The notes under the pieces were generated by a model. That model did no database searches and was not told the origin of the DNA. It saw nothing but the letters and a program-made list of their open reading frames with translations. A DNA stretch of 64,000 nucleotides. It comes from Polynucleobacter duraquae. GTDB lineage: Bacteria > Pseudomonadota > Gammaproteobacteria > Burkholderiales > Burkholderiaceae. Each line of letters begins with the position of its first letter. Position 1 is the first letter of the stretch. Positions 1 through 9,264 of the stretch are shown here, piece after piece. Location: NCBI RefSeq assembly GCF_000973625.1, contig NZ_CP007501.1, forward strand, positions 372,001-436,000, read 5' to 3'. A program made the position numbers and the translations under genes.

Positions 1-1
1 C

Positions 2-3000
2 TCACTGCAGCAGCGTTTATTAGTTGTCATCATTGCGCTGGTGTTGTTCGTTGCTGGATTACTGGCAACTAAGCGCCTATCGGTCGACGCATTTCCGGAT
101 GTAACTAACGTCCAAATCCAAATTGCAGCAGAGGCCCCAGGCAGATCTCCGGAAGAGGTTGAGCGATTCGTCACAGTTCCAATTGAGTTGGGTATGACGG
201 GCTTGCCCGGCTTAACTGAAATGCGCTCACTCAATCGCAATGGTATTTCAGTCATTACTTTGGTCTTTTCAGAAAAGACAGATCTTTACTTTGCCAGACA
301 GCTGGTTACGGAGCGCTTGATTGAAGTGGCCTCTGCTATGCCATTGGGTATTACTCCCGTTATGGCGCCACCGTCGACTGGTTTGGGGGAAATTTATCAA
401 TACACACTCGACCATCCATCGGATGGCGATAGGCAGCTGACGGTTGAAGAGCTTGAGGAGCGTCGCACGATTCAAGATTGGATTGTTCGTCCGATGTTGC
501 GATCTATCGCAGGTGTTGCAGAGATTAATACGCAAGGCGGTTATGCACGCGAGTACCAGGTCTTAGTCAATCCTGAAAGATTGCGTCACTATCAAGTAGG
601 TCTTCGAGATATCTATGAAGCACTTGCCAGAAACAATGCTAATTCCGGCGGTGGGCAGTTACCTACTTATGCAGAGCGCTATCTCATACGTGGCGTGGGA
701 CTCATTACTAAACCCGAAGATATTGGAAAAATTATTCTCAAGGAAGTAAAGGGCATTCCGGTCTATGTGAAGAACGTAGCTGAAGTTACTATTGGTAGCG
801 AAATTCGGCAGGGAGCTGCCATTAAGAATGGCTATACCGAGAGTGTTGCTGGGATCATTCAAATGATCCGTGGTGGTAACGCGCGCGAAGTGGTTAATCG
901 TATTAAGCTCAAAGTAGCCGAGATTAATGAGGGCAAGTTATTACCTGACGGACTGCAAATCGTGCCGTTTTACGATCGCACAGATCTTGTCAATGCGGCG
1001 ATGTTTAATGTCGCCAAAGTATTGATTGAAGGCGTCATTCTCGTAGTCATTCTGCTATTTTTATTCTTAGGTGATGTTCGTTCATCTCTCATTGTGGTGG
1101 CGACTTTAATTTTGACGCCGCTATTAACTTTTTTGGTAATGAATCGGTATGGCATCTCTGCTAACTTAATGTCCCTTGGTGGTCTCGCGATTGCGATTGG
1201 CATTATGGTGGATGGATCTGTAGTGGTTGTAGAAAACACCTTTGCAAAGCTAGGTGAAAGACTCAAAATGGGCGAGTCGAAGATTCGTATTATTTTGGAG
1301 GCTGCTACTGAGGTTGGTACTCCAGTGCTGTTTGGTGTTGGCATCATTATTTTGGTTTTCATGCCGCTTCTTTCTTTGGAGGGCATGGAAGGAAAAATGT
1401 TTGCGCCAATGGCCATTACGATTGCAATCGCATTAACCATCTCACTCATTCTTTCATTCACCTTATCGCCAGTTTTATGCTCTTACATCCTCAAAGGTGG
1501 AAGTGAAGATGACACAAAGGTTGTGGCTCGTTTGCGAGCTCCCTATGAGCGCTGGTTACATTGGTGTCTTGCCAATCCAAAGTTGGTTGTCAAAAGATCA
1601 TTAATAGGATTAGTTGCCAGCATCATTGGCTTTGCCCTTCTTGGAAAAGCTTTTATTCCTGTGATGCAAGAGGGCTCTATTACGCCAGTCATCGTACGTG
1701 CCCCTAATATTTCTTTAGATGAATCTATTAAGCTGGAGTTTGAGGCAATTAGACGCATCATGACGATCCCGGATGTGAAGATGGCAGTATCTCGCCTAGG
1801 AAAGGGTGAGTCGCCCGCAGACCCTGGACAGCCTAATGAATCTGATCCGATCGTGACGCTCAAGTCTACAGGTGATCGCAAATTTAGTCAGGAAGAAATC
1901 GCTCAGCAGATCCGTGACAAGTTAAAGACTTTGCCAGGTATCGAGCTCTCTATTTCCCAGCCAATCGCAGCAAGGGTTGACGAGATGGTCTCCGGTGTTC
2001 GCTCACAGGTAGCCATCAAAATTTTTGGAGATGATTTAGTTACGCTGCAAAAGCTAGGCGGTCAAATTAGTCAGATTTTGACCAAAATGAAAGGCAGTAA
2101 TGACTTACGTATCGAGCAGGCTTCTGGACAAAATTACTTAAACATTACTATTAACCGTGATGCAATTGCCCGCTACGGTATTAATGTTTCTGATGTCAAT
2201 GATGTGATTGAAACTGCGATTGGTGGCAAGCAAGCCAGCATTGTGTATGAAGGTGAGAGAAGATTTCCCTTGCTATTACGTTATCCAGCCCCTTACCGAG
2301 ATAACGTAGATGCAATCAACAATATTATTTTGCATTCTCCAGACGGCGCTCAGGTACTCATGCGCGACCTAGCAGATATTGCTCTCGTCGATGGTCCAGC
2401 GCAAATTTCTCGAGAGTCTGGCAAGCGACGTTTAGTCGTAGGTGTAAACGTAGATGGGCGAGATCTGGGAGGCTTTGTTAAAGAGGCCCAAGAGTTGATT
2501 GCCAAACAGGTGGAACTTCCGCAAGGTTATTCACTGCAGTGGGGTGGCCAGTTTGAGAACATGGAACGGGCGATGGCGCGTTTGATGATCATTATCCCGC
2601 TAACAATCTTGGCGATCTATTTCCTACTCTTCATGCTTTTCAAGTCCTTGCGCTTGGCTGGACTGATTATTTTGGTCTTACCATTTGCCTCGATCGGTGG
2701 TGTATTTGGTTTATTTATATCTGGAGAGTATCTATCTGTGCCAGCGGCGGTTGGGTTTATTAATCTTTGGGGTATTGCTGTATTGAACGGGGTGGTGCTG
2801 ATTTCATTTATTAAGCAATTACGTGAAGATGGTTACTCTATGGAAGATGCTCTATTACATGGTTGCGGCCACCGCTTTAGGCCAGTCATGATGACTGCCT
2901 CAGTCGCTATGTTGGCTTTGGTGCCAATGCTATTTTCTGGTGGCCCAGGTTCTGAGGTGACACGCCCGCTAGCAGCTGTGGTGATCTCAGGTTTGATTAC

Positions 3001-3073
3001 CTCAACCGCATTAACATTACTGGTACTCCCAGTTTTATATAGATGGTTTGAAGATAAAGAGGTGGAAGCATGA
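2..3073 (+). CDS. RND heavy-metal efflux permease, CusA/CzcA family (5' end missing)
   Basis: Inner-membrane pump subunit of a tripartite cation exporter (proton antiporter working with a periplasmic adaptor and an outer-membrane channel). The frame is open from base 2, so the true start lies outside the window; the GTG at 41 would cut the first membrane helix. Family signs: DAFPDVTN just after helix 1, the porter domain, and the helix-4 segment GIMVDGSVVVVEN with its conserved Asp and Glu, then a second helix bundle near the C-terminus. The position equal to Asp402 of CzcA is Ala here (AIGIMVDG), as in CusA-like pumps, and the Cus-type methionine ladder is not obvious, so the metal is undecided. 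The stop overlaps the start of the PII-like gene, so the two are co-translated. Confidence 0.9.
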   Translation, partial: SLQQRLLVVIIALVLFVAGLLATKRLSVDAFPDVTNVQIQIAAEAPGRSPEEVERFVTVPIELGMTGLPGLTEMRSLNRNGISVITLVFSEKTDLYFARQLVTERLIEVASAMPLGITPVMAPPSTGLGEIYQYTLDHPSDGDRQLTVEELEERRTIQDWIVRPMLRSIAGVAEINTQGGYAREYQVLVNPERLRHYQVGLRDIYEALARNNANSGGGQLPTYAERYLIRGVGLITKPEDIGKIILKEVKGIPVYVKNVAEVTIGSEIRQGAAIKNGYTESVAGIIQMIRGGNAREVVNRIKLKVAEINEGKLLPDGLQIVPFYDRTDLVNAAMFNVAKVLIEGVILVVILLFLFLGDVRSSLIVVATLILTPLLTFLVMNRYGISANLMSLGGLAIAIGIMVDGSVVVVENTFAKLGERLKMGESKIRIILEAATEVGTPVLFGVGIIILVFMPLLSLEGMEGKMFAPMAITIAIALTISLILSFTLSPVLCSYILKGGSEDDTKVVARLRAPYERWLHWCLANPKLVVKRSLIGLVASIIGFALLGKAFIPVMQEGSITPVIVRAPNISLDESIKLEFEAIRRIMTIPDVKMAVSRLGKGESPADPGQPNESDPIVTLKSTGDRKFSQEEIAQQIRDKLKTLPGIELSISQPIAARVDEMVSGVRSQVAIKIFGDDLVTLQKLGGQISQILTKMKGSNDLRIEQASGQNYLNITINRDAIARYGINVSDVNDVIETAIGGKQASIVYEGERRFPLLLRYPAPYRDNVDAINNIILHSPDGAQVLMRDLADIALVDGPAQISRESGKRRLVVGVNVDGRDLGGFVKEAQELIAKQVELPQGYSLQWGGQFENMERAMARLMIIIPLTILAIYFLLFMLFKSLRLAGLIILVLPFASIGGVFGLFISGEYLSVPAAVGFINLWGIAVLNGVVLISFIKQLREDGYSMEDALLHGCGHRFRPVMMTASVAMLALVPMLFSGGPGSEVTRPLAAVVISGLITSTALTLLVLPVLYRWFEDKEVEA

Positions 3074-3393
3074 TGGAAGTGAAGGCGGTCATTCGCCCAA
3101 ATAAATTAGCTGCACTCAGAACAGCATTATTGGAAACCCCGGGTTTTCCAGGCATGACTGTGACTAAGGTTGAGGGCTGTAGCGCGCCTAATCGAACAGC
3201 CAAATTCAATATCAAAGATGAGTTAACTGACTACTCGGCAAAAGTGAAGATTGAAATCGTCTGTAACGATGAGATTGCAGAAGTCCTGATGGACCGTATC
3301 GTGACTATTTGCCAAACAGGCCAAGTAGGGGACGGTGTAGTGTGGTGTACTGAGGTGCCGAAGGCTTTCTTCATCTCTAAAACTTCTGTATAG
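3070..3393 (+). CDS. PII-like signalling protein linked to RND metal pump
   Basis: A 107-aa member of the GlnB/GlnK fold. The KVKIEIVC strand and the B-loop-like TGQVGDGVVWC (family pattern TGxxGDGKIF) are clear. The T-loop lacks the usual YRGAEY segment: counting back from KVKIEIV, the uridylylated Tyr51 of GlnB is Glu here, so control by GlnD is not expected. It overlaps the efflux pump gene by 4 bases (ATGA). PII-like genes next to CzcA-type pumps are a known subgroup; a role as cytoplasmic sensor or regulator of the pump is inferred. ATG-ATG gives two adjacent possible starts. Confidence 0.8.
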   Translation: MMEVKAVIRPNKLAALRTALLETPGFPGMTVTKVEGCSAPNRTAKFNIKDELTDYSAKVKIEIVCNDEIAEVLMDRIVTICQTGQVGDGVVWCTEVPKAFFISKTSV

Positions 3394-3467
3394 CTATCCC
3401 CTTCAATTCTTCGGTATGATGTTTTGGGTAAGTTGCTAAATTATTGCCAATCATCTTGGAGGCTAGT

Positions 3468-3866
3468 TTGAAAAATATCATCGATCGCATTGATCACATT
3501 GTTCTGACTGTGACTGATATTGAGCTCACGACTCAGTGGTATGAAAAAGCATTGGGTTTTGAGCGTGAGTTTTTTACTGGCCCAGAAGGTCAGCCGCGTT
3601 ATTCATTGCGATTCGGGCAGTTAAAAATCAACCTTCAGGATAAAGATACTGAGACGCCTACCAAGGCTAAAGTGCCCACGATAGGTTCGGGAGACTTTTG
3701 TTTAATTTCAGGAATTCCCTTGGATGACTTCATTGCACATCTTCAGAAACATAGTGTTGCTATTGATGTTGGTCCAGTACCTAGACGAGGTGCCCTTGGA
3801 CCCATTCGTTCGGTCTACTTGCGCGACCCAGACAATAATCTCGTAGAGGTTGCTGAATACGTCTAG
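3468..3866 (+). CDS. VOC (glyoxalase/bleomycin-resistance fold) family protein
   Basis: Small single-module VOC metalloenzyme-like protein of about 132 aa. It opens with IDHIVLTVTDIELTTQWYEKALGF, where the His of IDHIV is the usual first metal ligand, and ends with the paired motif YLRDPDNNLVEVAEY, whose Glu is the usual last ligand. The chosen start is TTG at 3468 because GGAGG lies 5 bases upstream at 3458-3462; a longer reading from TTG 3444 has no such site. The substrate cannot be read from sequence. The gene converges on the dehalogenase-like gene, and the two TAG stops interlock within the palindrome CTAG at 3863-3866. Confidence 0.82.
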   Translation: MKNIIDRIDHIVLTVTDIELTTQWYEKALGFEREFFTGPEGQPRYSLRFGQLKINLQDKDTETPTKAKVPTIGSGDFCLISGIPLDDFIAHLQKHSVAIDVGPVPRRGALGPIRSVYLRDPDNNLVEVAEYV

Positions 3867-4582
3867 TGTTGATCTGGATCTGATATGCCCAACTGGCGCG
3901 CAAGATCCAGAAAGTCTTTTGCATGGTAATTAGTGAACTGTTCTACATGCAGATCATTGCGCAAATGATTTTTACCAAACTCCAGTGGGCGCTCAATAAA
4001 TGCTGTTTGTAATCCACAGGCATGGGCAGCCTCTAGATCATCCTTATGCGCTGCAACCAACATGACTTCTACAGCAGTCAGGTTAAAGATGTCAGCTACA
4101 CCCAAATAGGTTTCGGGGTCTGGTTTGTAATGACGGAAAACTTCAGCCGAAAGAATTAAGTCCCATGGCAAGCCTGCATTCTTTGCCATGTCAGCTAATA
4201 AGCCCATATTACCATTTGAGAGAGTCACAATCGTGAACTGACTTTTAAGTTTGTGTAGACCCTCAACAGCCTCTGGCCAGGGATTGAGTCGATGCCAAAC
4301 AAGATTGAGATGCTGTATTTGATTTTCAGATAAAGAGTGGACTTTAAATGCCTTAAGCACATCAATCAGAATCATGTGATGGAGATCGTCAATTTTGGTC
4401 CAAGGTAGTTCGCCAGAGCGTACCCGAGCCATAGCTGGCCTATAACCTTGGCGCCAGGCTGTAGCAAAGGCATCGGGATCAACCGGAAGCCCTAGTCGAG
4501 TGACTTCTGCGGCTATGGAGCCATGCCAGTCAACAACGGTGCCAAATACATCAAATGCCAGTACCTTAGGTGCTTTATTCAT
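3863..4582 (-). CDS. Haloacid dehalogenase type II-like HAD hydrolase
   Basis: A 239-aa HAD-superfamily protein close to L-2-haloacid dehalogenases. The nucleophile motif is LAFDVFGTVVD (Asp11), motif II is VTLSNGN, the catalytic Lys sits in HYKPDPETY, and the acidic motif region reads VAAHKDDLEAAHACGLQTAFIERP, the type II pattern. Hydrolysis of a 2-haloacid or a related 2-substituted acid in the cytoplasm is predicted; the true substrate may be a phosphate ester. It is divergent from the D-2-hydroxyacid dehydrogenase gene, which is suggestive because dehalogenation of L-2-haloacids yields D-2-hydroxyacids (inference). No strong ribosome site precedes the ATG. Confidence 0.82.
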   Translation of the reverse strand: MNKAPKVLAFDVFGTVVDWHGSIAAEVTRLGLPVDPDAFATAWRQGYRPAMARVRSGELPWTKIDDLHHMILIDVLKAFKVHSLSENQIQHLNLVWHRLNPWPEAVEGLHKLKSQFTIVTLSNGNMGLLADMAKNAGLPWDLILSAEVFRHYKPDPETYLGVADIFNLTAVEVMLVAAHKDDLEAAHACGLQTAFIERPLEFGKNHLRNDLHVEQFTNYHAKDFLDLARQLGISDPDQH

Positions 4583-4703
4583 GAGGGAGATTCTTGCTTG
4601 CTATGAGGCTTTTGTCAAACAAGCGGCCCACACAGAAATTGCTGGGAGTTGATAAAATATCCAATGCCCCCAAAGGGGCCATTGCATCTAACAAGGATTG
4701 AAT

Positions 4704-7604
4704 ATGGGTGGTATTTCTCAGTGGGAGCAGCTTAACGTTGAGCTCACAGCGGCTCTTGGAAGCTCCGTTCATTTTGATACGGCTCATCAGGCGGTTTATG
4801 CCTCAGAGGCTTCTAATTATCGTCAAATTCCGATTGGGGTTGTGACTCCGAAAAATACTGAAGAATTTGTCAAAGGTATCGAGATTTGTCATCGCAACAA
4901 GGCTCCGGTACTCATGCGTGGCGCCGGCACCTCCATGAATGGCCAGACGGTCAATAATGCGGTGGTCTTTGATATCTCAAAGTATTGCAACCACATTCTT
5001 TCCTTAGATCCTGCGGCTGGTAATGCTGTTGTTGAACCCGGAGTCATTTGTGATTCACTACGTGATGCTGCTGAATTGCATGGCTTAACTTTTGCCCCAG
5101 ATCCTTCTACCCATAGCCGCTGTACCTTAGGCGGTATGGTCGCTAATAATTCTTGCGGTGCCCATTCTGTGATGGCAGGCAAGACGCTGGAGAATACCGA
5201 AGCTTTAGAAATTCTGACTTACGATGGTGAGCGTTTTTGGGTGGGCCCAACATCCGATCAGGAGTTACAAGAAATCATTGCTGCTGGTGGACGTAAAGGT
5301 CAGATCTATCAAGACTTGCTGACTTTACGTGATCGCTATGCTGATCTCATTCGTGCGCGCTTCCCGAATATTAAGCGTCGCGTCTCTGGTTACAACTTAG
5401 ATCAACTCTTGCCAGAAAATGGATTTAACGTTGCCAAGGCTTTGGTCGGGACCGAGGGGACCTGTGCATTAACACTCGCTGCTAAGGTGAGGTTGGTGAA
5501 GAGCCCTGCTAAACGTGTTGTGTTGGTATTGGGATTCGAGGACATTTACGTGGCAGGTGATGCTGTACCCGAGTATCAATCTTTTAACCCCATTGCAATC
5601 GAAGGCCTGGATTACAAAATCATCCGCGGTTTGCAAGAGCGGAATTTAGCAAAAGCGGAGATCGACTTATTACCAACTGGAAATGCTTGGGTAGTTGTGG
5701 AGTTCGGTGACGATACCGTTGAAGGTGCAATTGCTCAGGCTGAAAAAGCGCAGGAGTATTTCAAAACAAGAACTAAAGGCCCCAGTCCGTCGACTTGGTT
5801 AGAGTCCGATCCATTAGTGCAAAAGCGCATTTGGTCGATTCGTGAAAATGGCGCATCTGCTACCCATTTATCCATTGATCCAAATTCTCCTGACCCAGTA
5901 GTGGGATGGGAGGACGCTGCGGTTGATCCAGCTCGCTTAGGGGAGTACCTGCGAGCTTTCCAGAAATTAGTGGACTCATACGAGTATGAAACTTCGCTCT
6001 ATGGACACTTTGGAGATGGATGTATCCATGCACGTATTACTTTTAACTTTCGATCCGCAGAGGGTGTTGCCAAATTTAGATCTTTTATTCGTGACGCGGC
6101 AACCTTAGTAGTTGCATTTGGTGGCTCGCTTACAGGTGAGCATGGTGACGGTCAGGCCAGAGCAGAATTCCTCCCCATTATGTTTGGTGAAGAGTTGATG
6201 GGCGCGATGCATGAGTTCAAACGCATTTGGGATCCTCAAAACAAACTCAATCCTGGCAAAGTAGTTCACCCTTACCGCGTAGATGAGAATCTGCGTATGG
6301 GCCCAGAATACAAAATCGTCAATATCAAGACGCGTCTGAATTTCTTGAGCCAAGAGGGCAATGGCTTTCAGAGGGCGGTTGAGCGTTGCGTTGGTATGGG
6401 CAAGTGCCGTAGTGAAAAAGTAGGCACGATGTGTCCAAGTTATCGCGCTACAAAAGAAGAACGTTTCTCTACTCGTGGACGCTCAAGACTCTTTTGGGAA
6501 ATGATCCAGGGTGAAGTGATTCAAGATGGCTGGGAAAGCAAGGAACTTAAAGAAGCTTTAGATACCTGCCTCTCTTGTAAAGGCTGCAAGAGCGACTGTC
6601 CAGCTCACGTTGACATGGCTTCCTATAAGGCCGAGTTTTTATCTCACTATCACGAGACCAACAGCAGGCCTCGTCAAGCCCTCACTATGGGCCGCATTGG
6701 CGATTGGGCGCCATTGGCCAGCAAGTTTTCTTGGCTGCTAAATGGCATTATGCAAACACCCATCATCTCTAGTCTTGCCAAATGGGTTGGTGGCGTGGCG
6801 CAAGAGCGTAGCCTGCCTAAATTTGCAAGCCAGTCATTTAGGAAGCAATTTAAGCCAACAAAGAATGCAAATATTGGCCAGAAGAAAGTCATTCTGTGGG
6901 TAGATACATTCTGCGAGCATTTTCATCCAGAGGTTGCTAATGCAGCTGTTGAGGTACTTGCCCATGCAGGCTTTGAAGCGACCTTACCAAAAACGCCTCT
7001 ATGCTGTGGCCGCCCTTTATATGACTTTGGATATTTAGATCTTGCTAAACAGAAGCTAGAGAAAATTCTAGATGCAATCGGAAGTGAGATTAATGAAAAT
7101 CCCAATTCCCCTATTGCAGTAGTCGGTCTTGAGCCAGGCTGTATGTCGGTATTTAAAGATGAATTGCTGAAGTTTTTCCCGAATGATCCAAGGGCAACTC
7201 TTTTAGCATCGAGTAACTATTTATTAGGGGATTTCTTGCATGAGCAGGGCTATATCCCGCCACCGCTGGACTGCAATGTCCTAGTCCATTCACATTGTCA
7301 TCAGAAATCACTATTTGGCACTAAGGGTGATATAGCCTTATTAGCCGCTTTGGGTGCTAAAGCAAACTTCATTGATAGTGGTTGCTGTGGCATGGCTGGT
7401 TCATTTGGATTTAATCCAGAGCATGTTGGAATATCCAAAGCGGTTGGTGAACTAGTGTTGCTACCAGCAATTCGAGCCGCCGAGCAAGAGACCATCATTC
7501 TGACTAATGGCTTTAGTTGTAGAGAGCAGATTGAGCAAGAAACTGGTCGCAAGGTAAAGCACCTAGCGGAGTTGCTGCTGATGGCGCATCAATCTGAAAT
7601 ATAG
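4704..7604 (+). CDS. FAD-binding and Fe-S-binding D-2-hydroxyacid dehydrogenase (YdiJ/GlcD-GlpC fusion type)
   Basis: Large fused flavoprotein of about 966 aa. An N-terminal FAD_binding_4 domain (PVLMRGAGTSMNGQT, NNSCGAHSVMAGKTLENTE) is followed by the FAD-oxidase C domain, two [4Fe-4S] ferredoxin clusters (CVGMGKCRSEKVGTMCP and CLSCKGCKSDCP) and two CCG motifs (CCGRPLYDFG and CCGMAGSFG) at the C-terminus. Family members oxidise D-lactate or D-2-hydroxyglutarate and pass electrons to the respiratory chain. The ATG at 4704 is preferred over TTG 4698 because AAGGA lies at 4693-4697. Length is near that of E. coli YdiJ. It is divergent from the HAD gene; co-function in 2-hydroxyacid use is inferred. 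Confidence 0.9.
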   Translation: MGGISQWEQLNVELTAALGSSVHFDTAHQAVYASEASNYRQIPIGVVTPKNTEEFVKGIEICHRNKAPVLMRGAGTSMNGQTVNNAVVFDISKYCNHILSLDPAAGNAVVEPGVICDSLRDAAELHGLTFAPDPSTHSRCTLGGMVANNSCGAHSVMAGKTLENTEALEILTYDGERFWVGPTSDQELQEIIAAGGRKGQIYQDLLTLRDRYADLIRARFPNIKRRVSGYNLDQLLPENGFNVAKALVGTEGTCALTLAAKVRLVKSPAKRVVLVLGFEDIYVAGDAVPEYQSFNPIAIEGLDYKIIRGLQERNLAKAEIDLLPTGNAWVVVEFGDDTVEGAIAQAEKAQEYFKTRTKGPSPSTWLESDPLVQKRIWSIRENGASATHLSIDPNSPDPVVGWEDAAVDPARLGEYLRAFQKLVDSYEYETSLYGHFGDGCIHARITFNFRSAEGVAKFRSFIRDAATLVVAFGGSLTGEHGDGQARAEFLPIMFGEELMGAMHEFKRIWDPQNKLNPGKVVHPYRVDENLRMGPEYKIVNIKTRLNFLSQEGNGFQRAVERCVGMGKCRSEKVGTMCPSYRATKEERFSTRGRSRLFWEMIQGEVIQDGWESKELKEALDTCLSCKGCKSDCPAHVDMASYKAEFLSHYHETNSRPRQALTMGRIGDWAPLASKFSWLLNGIMQTPIISSLAKWVGGVAQERSLPKFASQSFRKQFKPTKNANIGQKKVILWVDTFCEHFHPEVANAAVEVLAHAGFEATLPKTPLCCGRPLYDFGYLDLAKQKLEKILDAIGSEINENPNSPIAVVGLEPGCMSVFKDELLKFFPNDPRATLLASSNYLLGDFLHEQGYIPPPLDCNVLVHSHCHQKSLFGTKGDIALLAALGAKANFIDSGCCGMAGSFGFNPEHVGISKAVGELVLLPAIRAAEQETIILTNGFSCREQIEQETGRKVKHLAELLLMAHQSEI

Positions 7605-7643
7605 TTAGTGGATACTCACTATTGCGCACCCTTCCAATCCAAT

Positions 7644-7662
7644 AATCATGAAGACCATGATT
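7644..7662. repeat. Small inverted repeat downstream of the dehydrogenase gene
   Basis: AATCATG and CATGATT form a 7-bp perfect stem with a 5-base loop, 40 bases after the dehydrogenase stop. No run of T follows, so it is only a weak terminator candidate. The rest of 7605-7766 shows no gene. Confidence 0.35.
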
Positions 7663-7766
7663 AAATTCCCTAAAGATAGTCTAGATAAAGATAGAATAGT
7701 CGTCCAGCGGGAATATTGGAATAAGTAACTTATTGCGCCATTACATAATAGTCAAAGGAATGAAAA

Positions 7767-8216
7767 ATGGTCTTCAAAAAATCACAGTCTATTAAGTTTT
7801 TACAGCCCACAATGGAGTCCTTTGAAACAATAGTGGGGCCAGCTACAGAGGTTCATGGGCGAATTGTTGCGAATGAAAGTTTACGCATTGATGGACGCGT
7901 AGTTGGAAATATAGAGTCACGCCAAGGAAAAAACGTGAGCATTGCTCTTGGACGTACTGGCATGGTGCAAGGCGATATCAATGCTTTTAGGGTCCTAGTT
8001 GCGGGGCGAGTAGAGGGTAATATTTATGCCACTGAGCGCGTGGAGTTGCACGAGGGGGCGGAAGTGCGTGGAGATATTACTTATGGCCAGCTGGGTATTG
8101 AGCACGGTGCCAAGTTAAATGGTTTGATGATTTCCAAAAGTGGCGAAGAACCAGAGGGTGCAACTGATTCAACCGCAATTTTCCAGGCAAATTGGAACAA
8201 AATTAAAAGTCAATAA
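7767..8216 (+). CDS. Bactofilin (polymer-forming cytoskeletal protein), copy 1
   Basis: 149-aa protein with a central bactofilin (DUF583) beta-helix domain at about residues 20-120, visible as repeated short beta rungs such as ESLRIDGRVVGNIES, VLVAGRVEGNIYA, VELHEGAEVRGDITYGQLGIEHGAKLNG. Bactofilins self-assemble into nucleotide-independent filaments on the inner membrane and scaffold cell-shape, polarity or surface structures. AAAGGA at 7754-7759 supports the ATG at 7767. It lies beside an oppositely oriented bactofilin and upstream of a RodZ-like gene and a third bactofilin, pointing to a cytoskeletal module. The client structure is unknown; the neighbouring flagellar locus is one possibility. 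Confidence 0.88.
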   Translation: MVFKKSQSIKFLQPTMESFETIVGPATEVHGRIVANESLRIDGRVVGNIESRQGKNVSIALGRTGMVQGDINAFRVLVAGRVEGNIYATERVELHEGAEVRGDITYGQLGIEHGAKLNGLMISKSGEEPEGATDSTAIFQANWNKIKSQ

Positions 8217-8255
8217 TTTAGGAATGCATGCTCAAAATATGAAATGAGCCTGTAT

Positions 8256-8663
8256 TTATTCAGTATCGCTAATCTCATCTTTTGGATAGATGTCAGTTTC
8301 ACCAAAAGAGTGCTTGGTGGAGGGCATGGGGGCATCAATTAGGCGCAGCTCACCACTCAGCTTTGCTCCTTTTTCTACACTCATTTCAGCATATTGAGTA
8401 AGACCAGTAATTTTTGCGCTGGATCGAACGTTCAAATGATTCGTAACATTGAGGCCTTGGGTAACTTCACCACGAACTTCAACAACTTCCGCATTAATTC
8501 TTCCATTAACAATTCCTGAGGTGTCAACCAAAACTTCTTTAGTGTTCAGTTCACCCTCTACAAGGCCTGCAACCACTGCCATTTCTGGTACCTCAAAGGT
8601 CCCCCTGACAATGACCCCTTCGCCTACAAAAAGTGATCCTCTAGGATTGTTATCGGCCATCAT
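8256..8663 (-). CDS. Bactofilin, copy 2
   Basis: 135-aa bactofilin-domain protein with the typical rungs VIVRGTFEVPEMAVVAGLVEGELNT, VLVDTSGIVNGRINA, VEVRGEVTQGLNV, LNVRSSAKITGLTQY and MSVEKGAKLSGEL, and a short polar C-terminal tail. Two consecutive ATG codons (8663 and 8660) follow AGGAAAT; the second has the better spacing. It converges on bactofilin copy 1 (39 bases apart) and is diverged enough from it that the two are unlikely to be a recent duplication. Presence of three different bactofilins within 3.1 kb suggests mixed or sequential filaments (inference). Confidence 0.85.
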   Translation of the reverse strand: MMADNNPRGSLFVGEGVIVRGTFEVPEMAVVAGLVEGELNTKEVLVDTSGIVNGRINAEVVEVRGEVTQGLNVTNHLNVRSSAKITGLTQYAEMSVEKGAKLSGELRLIDAPMPSTKHSFGETDIYPKDEISDTE

Positions 8664-8764
8664 ATTTCCTGAATAAGTAAGTACATCCTAATAATATAAC
8701 AATACCAACGACTTGGAAAAAGCTTCACAGGGGCATGTTACTAAGTGAACTTTTAAAATGCAGT

Positions 8765-9112
8765 TTAATCCTTGGCGCTTGTGGGTATAGATAGTTCCAC
8801 AAACTGATCCTTTAGGTTCTTAAGAGTAACTATTTTGCTCTCAATTATGGGGAGTTGCGTCTGAAATGTTTGGATTTTTTGCTGGTAAATAATCTCTAAA
8901 TCGTCCATCTCCTTACGGGAAATGACCCCCCCCATTTGTTTTGCCATTTCTGGGTTGAAGCGGATCGCCACCCTAAAGCCAAAAAAATGGATACTCATGC
9001 CAATCAGAATAAATACGCTAAAGGATAAAAGCGCAATCTTAATGACGGTTTTACGGGTAATTTTTATCTGCTTCATGGATGAAGTAGACCCAGAAATCCA
9101 AATTAACTGCAT
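8765..9112 (-). CDS. Unrecognised single-pass membrane protein
   Basis: 115-aa protein of unknown function. A basic N-terminus (KQIKITRKTVIK) is followed by one hydrophobic helix at about residues 24-45 and a helical, charged C-terminal part (EMDDLEIIYQQKIQTFQTQL) that could form a short coiled coil in the periplasm. AAGGG six bases before the ATG at 9112 supports this start; an internal ATG at 9076 would remove 12 residues. It is divergent from the RodZ-like gene across a stretch carrying 10-bp tandem repeats. Membership of the bactofilin module is suggested only by position. Confidence 0.6.
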   Translation of the reverse strand: MQLIWISGSTSSMKQIKITRKTVIKIALLSFSVFILIGMSIHFFGFRVAIRFNPEMAKQMGGVISRKEMDDLEIIYQQKIQTFQTQLPIIESKIVTLKNLKDQFVELSIPTSAKD

Positions 9113-9145
9113 TATTAACCCTTAAATTGTCCTGTAAGAATTCTA

Positions 9146-9183
9146 GCATTGAGGTGCATTGAGGTGCATTGAGGTGCATTGAG
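9146..9183. repeat. 10-bp tandem repeat (GCATTGAGGT, 3.8 copies)
   Basis: Three perfect copies of GCATTGAGGT plus a partial copy stand in the intergenic region between the divergent 115-aa gene and the RodZ-like gene. The 10-bp period equals about one helical turn, so the repeat would present the same DNA face each time. It could be a slippage product or a set of phased binding sites for a regulator of either gene. Confidence 0.9.
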
Positions 9184-9264
9184 ATTTTTTCTTTTTTGTA
9201 GGCGTATGTAATGATAATTTGATACGATGCTTAATAATGAAGGTTTCATCGTTTTCTAAAAAAG

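Noticed and set aside
970..1461. 163-aa minus-strand frame inside the RND pump gene
   Set aside because: Complement of membrane-helix codons of a clearly real gene.
4575..4787. 70-aa minus-strand frame across the start of the dehydrogenase gene
   Set aside because: It overlaps both divergent gene starts and shows no family or ribosome-site support.
9146..9183. Tandem repeats as a possible CRISPR array
   Set aside because: Units are 10 bases long with no unique spacers, and no cas genes are in the window.
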